Under the pieces are notes generated by a model. That model did no database searches, was not told the DNA's origin, and saw nothing but the letters and a program-made list of their open reading frames with translations. 59,231 nt of DNA from assembly GCA_016710985.1 (NCBI GenBank), contig JADJTX010000026.1:1-59231 (forward strand). The letters run 5' to 3'. Position numbers and translations under genes: made by a program. The stretch is from Ignavibacteria bacterium. GTDB taxonomy: Bacteria; Bacteroidota; Ignavibacteria; Tepidaquicellales; Tepidaquicellaceae. How positions within the stretch are numbered: the first letter of the stretch is position 1; every line of letters starts with the position of its first letter. Of the stretch, positions 36,222 to 43,882 are shown piece by piece.

Positions 36222-37157
36222 ATGTTAGAGAAAATAAAAAATAAATTTCTGGGAACGCCGCTTTCACGAAAAATCAAAGTTGATCTTGATGATTTTTATT
36301 ATGACAATCCGGACAGGATACCAAATTTAAAAGAATTTCAGAAGAATTACATGTTCAGCCTTCTTCCTGTTGATTTTTATGAGCCCGTTCCGGATTTGAG
36401 AAATACAGATCTTAAAGACCTATCCCAGTCCGAAAAATTACTGGACATGAATCTTAAACATGATTTTTCTTTCATTGAAAAGAATCTGAATAAAATTCTT
36501 AATGAGAAGATCATCCCTGACTGGCTGCAGGAAAACCCTATGTTTCCTGTTCTGGATCTTGCTGCATATGCGTCAATGATAGAAAATTATAAACCCCAAA
36601 AAATAATAGAAGTTGGCGCCGGATATTCCACATGCTTATCGGCATTATTTACTGAATTTATAAATTTAAAAACTTCCATTACAGCAATTGAGCCGTTTCC
36701 TAAAGCTCATTTGCTTAAACTTAAAGAAGAGAATAAGATCGAACTTATACAGAAAAAAATTCAGGATATAGATCCTTCAGAGCTTAGCTTAATAAGGGAA
36801 TTAAAGGAGAATGATATTTTATTCATTGATACAACACATATTACCGTAATGGATTCAGACACTAATTATATTTTCATTAAACTGTTGCCGCTTCTTCAAA
36901 AAGGTGTCATTGTTCAAATTCACGACATTTATCTTCCATTTGATTACAGCAAATCAGTTTATTATGAAAGAGGAACATTCTATAATGAACAATATATATT
37001 AGCGTCAATTCTTGCCAACAGTAACAGCTATACACCTCTTTACTCTTCCTATTTGATTTATCTGGAGAAATTTAACTCGGGTAAAAGAAATTCGGATGAC
37101 TGGCTAAAACCCGATAAAATGAGAAGCGGTGGAAGTTTCTGGATGCAAAAAAATTAA
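36222..37157 (+). CDS. Class I SAM-dependent methyltransferase (Methyltransf_24-like)
   Basis: A 311-residue protein with a Rossmann methyltransferase core: IIEVGAGYSTCLSALFTEF (SAM-binding motif I), AIEPFPKAHLLKL (motif II acidic end), LFIDTTHITVMDSDTNYIFI and VIVQIHDIYLPFDY. It resembles methyltransferases associated with surface glycan genes. It ends 15 bp before the allantoinase gene on the same strand, so it is probably co-transcribed with it, though a role in urate metabolism is not evident. The substrate is unknown. Confidence 0.8.
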   Translation: MLEKIKNKFLGTPLSRKIKVDLDDFYYDNPDRIPNLKEFQKNYMFSLLPVDFYEPVPDLRNTDLKDLSQSEKLLDMNLKHDFSFIEKNLNKILNEKIIPDWLQENPMFPVLDLAAYASMIENYKPQKIIEVGAGYSTCLSALFTEFINLKTSITAIEPFPKAHLLKLKEENKIELIQKKIQDIDPSELSLIRELKENDILFIDTTHITVMDSDTNYIFIKLLPLLQKGVIVQIHDIYLPFDYSKSVYYERGTFYNEQYILASILANSNSYTPLYSSYLIYLEKFNSGKRNSDDWLKPDKMRSGGSFWMQKN

Positions 37158-37172
37158 AGCGCCGGATATTAT

Positions 37173-38561
37173 ATGAATCATGCTTTAAAGAGTAAAAACG
37201 TTTTGACTCCTGATGGATTGAAGGCTGCAGTTGTAATAATTGAAAATGGTCTGATCAGGGAAGTTCTTGATTATACTGCGGATTCAGGTATTGATACGGA
37301 GGATTTTGGTGAACTTGTAATAATGCCGGCTTTGACAGATACTCATGTTCACATAAATGAGCCGGGCAGAACAGAATGGGAAGGCTTTGAAACTGCTACT
37401 AAATCAGCAGCAGCCGGCGGAATAACGATGCTGACTGACATGCCTCTTAACAGCACACCGGTGACTACCAATGTAAACGCGTTAAAGAAAAAAACTGAAG
37501 CTGCAATAAACAAACTTTATGTTGACTGCGGATTTTATGCAGGCGTTATCCCGGGAAACAGCAATGAACTCGAAGGGTTAATTCAAAATGGAGTTCTTGG
37601 ATTCAAAGCGTTTATGATCCATTCCGGCATTGATGACTTTCCGGATGTGAGCGAGTATGATCTTAGAAAAGCTCTGGATGTTTTGAAAAGTATGACAGAC
37701 CTGCCTTTGCTTGTTCACGCTGAGTTAGAGGATGTTCCGGATTCAGAAAATGGAATGAAGCGGGCTCAGTATGATGAGTGTTCATTTAAATCATTTGTTG
37801 ATACACGTCCCAAAGAATGGGAAAATAAAGCCATCGAATTACTTATAAAGCTTTGCCGGGAATATGACTATCACATTCACATTGTTCATCTTTCATCTTC
37901 TGATGCAATTGAAATGATCCGGAGCGCAAAGCAGGAAGGATTGAAACTGACTGTCGAGACATGCCCGCATTACCTGTATTTTTCTTCGGAAGAAATAGCA
38001 GACAAAGATACACGGTTTAAATGTACTCCGCCGATCAGAGATACCGTTAACAGGGAAAAGTTATGGGATGCAGTAAGAGAAGGTGTAATTGATTTCATAG
38101 TAAGTGATCACTCTCCCTGTGATCCCGGATTAAAATGTTTTGATGAAGGAAGTTTTGAAAAAGCGTGGGGAGGACTTTCAAGCCTTCAGCTCGGACTTTC
38201 AATAGTCTGGACTGCCGCGAAGGAACGGGGATTCACACTGGAAAATGTATCGAAGCTTATGAGCGCAAATACCGCGGCTTTCATTGGACTGGAAAATAAA
38301 AAAGGAAAAATAGAAAAAGGCTTTGATGCTGATCTGGTATTTTTTGATCCTGTGAAAAAATTCATTGTGGATGAAAGCGAATTATTTCACAGACATAAGA
38401 TCACGCCTTACTCCGGAAGAGAACTATGCGGTGTAGTAAACGCAACTTACCTGAGGGGAAAAAAGATCTTTGAGAACGGGAAGATACTTTCAAAACCTGA
38501 AGGAGAAATAATATTTAACCACCAAGACACGAAGTCACCAAGAAATATTTTTGAAATATAA
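37173..38561 (+). CDS. allB: Allantoinase
   Basis: A 462-residue cyclic amidohydrolase that opens allantoin to allantoate. Metal-site features: TDTHVHINEPGRTEWEGF (H58, H60), LGFKAFMIHSG (the Lys to be carboxylated), LLVHAELED, HIHIVHLSS and FIVSDHSPC (Asp). The N-terminal LTPDGLKAAVVIIENGLI and ETCPHYLYFSS are typical of AllB rather than dihydroorotase. The C-terminus (after GEIIF) is NHQDTKSPRNIFEI, encoded by a CACCAAGACACGAAGTCACC word-like repeat (38518-38546), so the natural end was probably replaced by the repeat. Confidence 0.95.
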   Translation: MNHALKSKNVLTPDGLKAAVVIIENGLIREVLDYTADSGIDTEDFGELVIMPALTDTHVHINEPGRTEWEGFETATKSAAAGGITMLTDMPLNSTPVTTNVNALKKKTEAAINKLYVDCGFYAGVIPGNSNELEGLIQNGVLGFKAFMIHSGIDDFPDVSEYDLRKALDVLKSMTDLPLLVHAELEDVPDSENGMKRAQYDECSFKSFVDTRPKEWENKAIELLIKLCREYDYHIHIVHLSSSDAIEMIRSAKQEGLKLTVETCPHYLYFSSEEIADKDTRFKCTPPIRDTVNREKLWDAVREGVIDFIVSDHSPCDPGLKCFDEGSFEKAWGGLSSLQLGLSIVWTAAKERGFTLENVSKLMSANTAAFIGLENKKGKIEKGFDADLVFFDPVKKFIVDESELFHRHKITPYSGRELCGVVNATYLRGKKIFENGKILSKPEGEIIFNHQDTKSPRNIFEI

Positions 38562-38593
38562 TATAATAGACACAAGTTTTAAAAATATTAATT

Positions 38594-39340
38594 ATGGAGC
38601 ATAACAATACAGCATCAGCCTTTGCAGGTCTTATAGATCTTGCTTCAGAAAAGAACGGAGGTAAAGCGCTCATCGCTACAGATGAATTCTTTGCAGCGAA
38701 GGAAAACTTACTCAGGGAAGGAAGAGGCATTTTCATTGCGGATAAATTTACTGAAAACGGGAAATGGATGGATGGTTGGGAATCACGAAGAAAGCGGATT
38801 CAGGGATTTGACTGGTGTATCATAAAACTCGGCGTACCCGGGATAGTCAAAGGTCTGGACATCGATACAAATCATTTCCTCGGAAATCATCCGCCTTATT
38901 CATCAGTCGAAGCCTGTAATATTAATGAAGAGGCAGATACGGAAAAATATTTATCTGATAAAATTGAATGGACAGAGATACTCCCAAAGTCGCCTTTGAA
39001 TCCGGGTTCACAGAATTTATTTTCAGTGAATGATCCAAACGAATGGACACACATAAAATTAAAAAAAAAAATCATTGTTGATACAAATTATTTTAAAGGA
39101 AATTTTCCCGACAGCTGCTCTATAGAAGGATGCAGTGAACCTGAAGCTGCTGATGACTCACTGGCCGGACCTGAAATTGTCTGGAAAGAAATTTTGCCAA
39201 AGACAAAGCTGAAAGGAGATCTTGAAAATACATTTGAAAAGGAAATAAAAAAGAACGTGAGTGTTACTCATGTCAGGCTGAATATTTTTCCGGACGGAGG
39301 AGTGAGCAGACTGAGATTGTTCGGGATCGCTGATCGCTGA
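38594..39340 (+). CDS. Allantoicase, with apparent internal deletion
   Basis: Allantoicase splits allantoate into ureidoglycolate and urea. The protein has two homologous halves in the family; here the first is whole (DLASEKNGGKALIATDEFF, GKWMDGWESRRKR, FDWCIIKLGVPGIVKGLDID, TNHFLGNHPPYSSVEAC). The second contains only its later part (IIVDTNYFKGNFPDSCSIEG ... THVRLNIFPDGGVSRLRLFG). The join THIKL-KKK-IIVD sits exactly on an 11-A run (39061-39071). Compared with the usual about 330-350 residues, about 80-90 are missing. The stop codon (39338-39340) lies in a GCTGATT repeat. This is either a real deletion or an assembly collapse. Confidence 0.85.
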   Translation: MEHNNTASAFAGLIDLASEKNGGKALIATDEFFAAKENLLREGRGIFIADKFTENGKWMDGWESRRKRIQGFDWCIIKLGVPGIVKGLDIDTNHFLGNHPPYSSVEACNINEEADTEKYLSDKIEWTEILPKSPLNPGSQNLFSVNDPNEWTHIKLKKKIIVDTNYFKGNFPDSCSIEGCSEPEAADDSLAGPEIVWKEILPKTKLKGDLENTFEKEIKKNVSVTHVRLNIFPDGGVSRLRLFGIADR

Positions 39341-39450
39341 TTAAATTGATTACGCTGATTTCACTGATTTAGGATCACTGATTAAATTGATTTCGTTGAT
39401 TTCGCTGATTTGATTGATTTGATTTTTCTGATTTGTTTCATCTGATTTTT
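39326..39450. repeat. GCTGATT-type word-like repeat
   Basis: A run of TTGATTACGCTGATTTCAC, CTGATTAAATTGATTTCG and CTGATTTGATTGATTTG words with no strict period, between allantoicase and uraD. Relatives lie at 20404-20442. It contributes the allantoicase stop codon. Confidence 0.85.
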
Positions 39451-39475
39451 AATTATCCTGTACAAAGAAATTGTT

Positions 39476-39976
39476 ATGAGCTTAGATAAATTTAATGATA
39501 TAAAAACAGAGGATCGGAAAGATCTGTTCTCGAAATGCTGCGGTTCGGAAAAGTGGATCGGGAAAATGGTAAGCGCCGGACAATTCAGTACAAGAGAAGA
39601 AATGACAGAACGTTCACAAAGAATATGGTACTCACTGGATGAATGTGACTGGCTTGAAGCTTTCAGACATCATCCGAAGATTGGAGACATGGAATCTTTA
39701 AAAAGAAAATTTTCCGCGACACAGGACCTGGCGGAGAATGAACAGTCCTCTGTAAAGGAAGCTTCTGCTGAGATACTATTTGAACTCGCAAAATACAATG
39801 AAGATTATGAAAAGAAATTCGGATATATCTTCATAGTCTGTGCAACTGGAAAATCAGCTGAAGAGATGCTTTCATTGATTAAAGAAAGAATTAAAAACGA
39901 TCCCGAAACAGAGATCAGAATTGCAATGGAAGAGCAGAATAAAATCACAAAATTAAGACTGGAAAAATTATTATGA
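39476..39976 (+). CDS. uraD: 2-oxo-4-hydroxy-4-carboxy-5-ureidoimidazoline (OHCU) decarboxylase
   Basis: A 166-residue protein converting OHCU to S-allantoin. It shows CGSEKWIGKM, the catalytic His region WLEAFRHHPKIGDMESLKRK, then FSATQDLAENEQSSVKEAS (the QxxA/E segment) and FGYIFIVCATGKSAEEML. All family motifs are present and the length is normal. Its last bases overlap the uraH start by 4 nt (ATGA), so the two are translationally coupled. Confidence 0.96.
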   Translation: MSLDKFNDIKTEDRKDLFSKCCGSEKWIGKMVSAGQFSTREEMTERSQRIWYSLDECDWLEAFRHHPKIGDMESLKRKFSATQDLAENEQSSVKEASAEILFELAKYNEDYEKKFGYIFIVCATGKSAEEMLSLIKERIKNDPETEIRIAMEEQNKITKLRLEKLL

Positions 39977-40311
39977 GCCGGATCACAACACATGTTCTCG
40001 ATACTTCTTCCGGAAGACCTGCTTCGGGAATCAGCATACAGCTTTTTTTAAAAAATGATGACGGCTGGAAGCTTACAGGAGAAGGAATGACAGATGAAAA
40101 CGGAAGGATATCGGATATGTTAAAGACCGGTGAAATACTTGAGCCCGGGATTTACAAAATGAAGTTTGAAACTGAATTATATTTTAAAGAAAAAGACATC
40201 AAAAGTTTTTATCCGTATGTCGAAATTATCTTTAATATAGACAGCGAAGAGCATTATCATATTCCTCTTCTGCTGAGTCCTTACGGATATTCGACTTACA
40301 GAGGAAGCTAA
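39973..40311 (+). CDS. uraH: 5-hydroxyisourate hydrolase (transthyretin-like)
   Basis: A 112-residue HIU hydrolase that converts 5-hydroxyisourate to OHCU. Diagnostic features: N-terminal ITTHVLDTSSGRPASGI (catalytic His and Asp), FYPYVEIIFNIDSEEHYHIPLLLSPYG and the C-terminal YSTYRGS, the family signature YRGS. It has no periplasmic signal. With uricase and UraD it completes urate to allantoin without a missing step in this locus. Confidence 0.97.
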   Translation: MSRITTHVLDTSSGRPASGISIQLFLKNDDGWKLTGEGMTDENGRISDMLKTGEILEPGIYKMKFETELYFKEKDIKSFYPYVEIIFNIDSEEHYHIPLLLSPYGYSTYRGS

Positions 40312-40332
40312 AATTATTCCGGTTTTATCTAA

Positions 40333-41850
40333 TCATGGAAGAATGATACCGGCAAAATTCACTGAATTATTATAAGCAATTACAAGGTCGCTTAAGCTGA
40401 CATTGTTATCACCGTCAATGTCTGTTAGCACATATCCGTTAATGAATGAGGATGCGTCATTGCTGGTCATTATAAGATCACTCAGATCTATGATCCCGTC
40501 ACTGTAACAATCACCGCTGTAAATGCAATACCTGCTTCCCTTTAATTTAAGATTATTTCCGTATGCCTGTGATTGCGACGATGTAAAATCATAATTCATT
40601 GCCGAGCCGGCTGTGAAAGCTTCTCCCCCTGCTTTGCTGTATGTCTCAATGCTGTTTCTGTGCTTTACATCAAGATAATATATTCCGGAAGCAGACCTGA
40701 AAAAAACAAAATTACCGTTAAATGATATCGAATCAATTACAGCTTCAGCTGAATCAATGATCTCGAACGGCGCAGCAGTATTTCTCAAACAAGCTCTTAC
40801 AGTATCATTTTGATTCAGATGATTTCCGGATTCATTATAAAATCCTTCCGGGATAACCCTGATGTTGAAATGACTGTACACAGCAGGTAACTGCGCGCAG
40901 GTAGTACGGAAAGGTTTTTTCCCGTAAGCAGTATTCCATATATCGTAAATCTCATCAAGATTTTTCCAGATGACCTTTCCTTCATTTACAAATGACTTCA
41001 CTGAGTCAATGAACTGACAAACCTTATTGATCTGGGAAGCATTCAGCTGTCCGATCTGTGTATGAACAGTCGCAGTGTAAACACCTGAATCCGGGAATGC
41101 ATTGTAAGTGACTGCATTGACAACATTCCTTATCCGCTGTACTACAGTTGTAACCAATGTAGTGTCGTAAATTTTATTATTACAGCCGTTACCGATCAAA
41201 GTCAGATGTTTTGTACTGTCATGAATGTAGTAATTTTCCATGCTCTGAGGTTTCCAGACTCCGAAGTTCTGAGGGTCGTTAACGTGTCCCTGAGTACCGC
41301 CGCCCCAGAGAATATCAGGCTGCCAGAAATACGAAGTATAAATTCTTCCGTACATACCGTCTTCAAGATTCTCCCAGTTGTTTCCGTTAACAACCGTGTC
41401 ATACAGAAAACCTCCGACAACTTTACTGGGAGTAATTCCAAGCTGAGAATGAAGGTAAGCAACGTCCGCATAATTATAACCGTTGCTTTCATGTGAATGC
41501 GGGTCACAGTCAATTCCCTTATCTTCGATAAGCCATTTGATCAGGTTCTTCCCGTTAGTATTCGAAGTAACACTTCCCGTATCAAAATTCTTTACCGCCT
41601 GCAGGAATCTCCAGTCAGACTGAAAATTCCACTTTGCTCCCTTTGCCTGTATGGAATCAGCCAGCTGTACAACGAAATTTCTTCGGGTTCTGTAGTATAT
41701 AAAATTATTGTACGGTTCGGCGTCTTCGTTATGAGTTGTAAAGGTAAGATAAACAGGCGTCTGAGACTGCGGGTATAATAAACCCGGTGAAGATAATTGT
41801 ATGACTAAAAAGTAGATAACTACTTTTAAAAAACAGTTGAAACATTTCAT
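40333..41850 (-). CDS. Secreted protein with dockerin-like C-terminus
   Basis: A 505-residue protein with signal peptide (IYFLVIQLSSPGLLYPQ). The N-terminal catalytic-like region has VYLTFTTHNEDAEPY, RRNFVVQLADSIQAKGAKW and CDPHSHESNGYNYADVAYLH, reminiscent of polysaccharide-deacetylase or related metal-hydrolase folds (Asp/His cluster), but I cannot assign a family. The last 65 residues hold two dockerin/EF-hand-like repeats: GDCYSDGIIDLSDLIMT and DIDGDNNVSLSDLVIAY. It lacks the T9SS tail found on its neighbours. A similar dockerin-like ending is used in this group without cellulosomes. Confidence 0.7.
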   Translation of the reverse strand: MKCFNCFLKVVIYFLVIQLSSPGLLYPQSQTPVYLTFTTHNEDAEPYNNFIYYRTRRNFVVQLADSIQAKGAKWNFQSDWRFLQAVKNFDTGSVTSNTNGKNLIKWLIEDKGIDCDPHSHESNGYNYADVAYLHSQLGITPSKVVGGFLYDTVVNGNNWENLEDGMYGRIYTSYFWQPDILWGGGTQGHVNDPQNFGVWKPQSMENYYIHDSTKHLTLIGNGCNNKIYDTTLVTTVVQRIRNVVNAVTYNAFPDSGVYTATVHTQIGQLNASQINKVCQFIDSVKSFVNEGKVIWKNLDEIYDIWNTAYGKKPFRTTCAQLPAVYSHFNIRVIPEGFYNESGNHLNQNDTVRACLRNTAAPFEIIDSAEAVIDSISFNGNFVFFRSASGIYYLDVKHRNSIETYSKAGGEAFTAGSAMNYDFTSSQSQAYGNNLKLKGSRYCIYSGDCYSDGIIDLSDLIMTSNDASSFINGYVLTDIDGDNNVSLSDLVIAYNNSVNFAGIILP

Positions 41851-41914
41851 AATAAAATTTTAATGATTTAACCTCTAAGATAAAGTTATGCAGAAAATAG
41901 TTTAATCTCAATTA

Positions 41915-43309
41915 TTATTTTATCAGAATCATTCTCTTTGTAGAAATAAAACTTCCGGCTTCAAGCTTATAAAAATATATGCCGCTCGCTAAATTGCTTC
42001 CGTCAAATTGTATCTCATATGCCCCGGCATCTTTTGCTTCATTAACAAGAAGTCTTATCTCTCTGCCGGTTATGTCATAAATCTTTATCTTTACAATTCC
42101 GGAAATTGGAATTGAATATGTAATAGTTGTGACCGGATTGAAAGGATTCGGATAGTTTTGATATAAAACAAATTCTTCGGGTGTTAATTGGTTATTATTA
42201 TCGACATTAACAATTATAGGCGCATTACATAATGAATCTGTTTTAACTGCCAGAATATTATCACGGTAACTTGTAAATCGCGGAAAGTTTGTGAATCCTG
42301 TTAAAACGAATCCATTGTCGGAAGTTGCTTTCACAGAATAGGGAAGAAAAGATAAATTATAACCAAAGGCAGAAAAGATTTGTTTATTATAAATTAAATT
42401 TCCTTCCAAATCTACTTTTGTCACAACAATATTACCCTGCACTAATGTGTCAATATATCCGGCTAATAATATTTTTTTTCCATCTTTAGATAAGCAAAGA
42501 CATTGACAGTGTCCTCCGGGATAATATTTTTTCTTCCAAATTAAATTACCTGAAGAATCCAGTTTATGCAAGATCATTGTATCAACTCCCGGATAGCCAC
42601 CTGTATACAAAAATCCGGAAGAACTTTCTACCATGAAAGGTCCTATCGAACTTAATTTTACGGACCATATTTTTTCCCCTATCAGGTTTGTTTTTAATAT
42701 TTCATTTGCCCCCCCAAAATAATAACTACTATCATTGGCCTGGATGACTTTATGATGAATATTACTTAAACTATCCCACATCAAATTGCCAACAGAATCT
42801 GTTTTGAGTATGACACCTTGAAATGGAGGATATAAATCTCCACATGCAATTATACCACCGTCATATGAAATTTTATGGTCATAGAAACTCATTTTTTGAT
42901 TCGGCCGGGAATATTTTTTAAGCCATTGCAATTCACCATTAGGATAAGTTTTAAATAATACAGCAGAGTCTAATGTATAACCTGACACTGTATATCCACT
43001 ATCCTTTGACTGCACGATTGAATAACAAATTATGCCATTGCCGCCAACAATATTCCTGTCAATTAATTTTTGCCATTGAATAATCCCTAAAGGATTTGTT
43101 TTAATTAAAATGGCACCAGAATTTAACACTGCATAGTTTTGTCCTAAAAACATATATCCACCATCGAATGTTTGAATCACTTCGTTTCCATCATTATCAT
43201 AATTGTTATAATCATACCACGTCTGCCAAGTCACTGTCTGAGAATAAACCAGGCTATTAATAAAGAAGAAAACGATAATAACAAAAAATATTTTCACTAC
43301 TTTATTCAT
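41915..43309 (-). CDS. T9SS-sorted beta-propeller protein
   Basis: A 464-residue secreted protein. Signal peptide FFVIIVFFFINSLVYSQ. The body repeats units with GGYMFLGQN / GYTVSGYTL / GGIIACGDL and -IQWQK-, -LQWLKKY-, -LMWDSL-, -LIWKKKY-, the hallmark of SBBP/PQQ-like beta-propellers with a W-rich strand per blade. It ends with a T9SS domain: LYQNYPNPFNP, YDITGRE and KRMILIK. Ligand unknown. It is similar in plan to the interrupted protein at 17.8 kb and could be a paralogue. Confidence 0.85.
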   Translation of the reverse strand: MNKVVKIFFVIIVFFFINSLVYSQTVTWQTWYDYNNYDNDGNEVIQTFDGGYMFLGQNYAVLNSGAILIKTNPLGIIQWQKLIDRNIVGGNGIICYSIVQSKDSGYTVSGYTLDSAVLFKTYPNGELQWLKKYSRPNQKMSFYDHKISYDGGIIACGDLYPPFQGVILKTDSVGNLMWDSLSNIHHKVIQANDSSYYFGGANEILKTNLIGEKIWSVKLSSIGPFMVESSSGFLYTGGYPGVDTMILHKLDSSGNLIWKKKYYPGGHCQCLCLSKDGKKILLAGYIDTLVQGNIVVTKVDLEGNLIYNKQIFSAFGYNLSFLPYSVKATSDNGFVLTGFTNFPRFTSYRDNILAVKTDSLCNAPIIVNVDNNNQLTPEEFVLYQNYPNPFNPVTTITYSIPISGIVKIKIYDITGREIRLLVNEAKDAGAYEIQFDGSNLASGIYFYKLEAGSFISTKRMILIK

Positions 43310-43882
43310 CTCACTTAAATTTTGTATAAGTAAACTTACATCATTTCACATTAAGAATCAAAGAAGTTTATCTCTAATTTAGCACTATAAAATTACGGAA
43401 TTACATATTCATATAGTATGATACATGTCATAGTATGATATATTTACGTCATATCGCATCACCCCTGCATTTCCGCAGGATTTGATAAATTTGATGAATT
43501 TGAAGAATTTCATTGATTAAAGATAGATAAGGCTTTGCAAATAGATCCACCTGTGCATTCAGATTTTAACAAAGCAGACTAAGTAACGAATCATTAACTA
43601 AACATATATGCCAATTAGTGACTGTATAGAGGATTGACCTGAAGTTGCAGGTCTCCTCTCTCCTGGCCACTTGAAGCTGTCACATGAGTGTTTTGAGTGA
43701 GTGGTAGGTGTTAAGTTCTTACTAAACTTACTAAACTTACTAAACTTACTAAACTTACTAAACTTAATAAACTTAAAGAACTTAAAACACTACTTACTAA
43801 ACGGACACTTAATCAACTTCTTTGGTAGGAAGAGTATTTTGATATAATTTTACATTTAACATTTATCACAGGACAAATGCCC
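43310..43882. repeat. Gene-free region with a CTTACTAAA 9-bp array and a hairpin
   Basis: A 573-bp region without a plausible gene. About 43715-43790 is CTTACTAAA repeated about seven times, drifting into CTTAATAAA and CTTAAAGAA. At 43631-43660 is a strong hairpin, GAGGATTGACCTG ... CAGGTCTCCTC, with loop AAGTTG. Near 43867 is GGACAAATGCCC, a near match to the boundary palindromes at 9936-10238. Confidence 0.8.

Noticed and set aside
40333..40530. Cellulosome component
   Set aside because: Dockerin-like repeats alone are not enough; there is no scaffoldin, cohesin or cellulase gene here.
43715..43790. Possible CRISPR or iteron array
   Set aside because: It is a drifting 9-bp tandem repeat without spacers, and no replication gene is near, so neither reading is supported.
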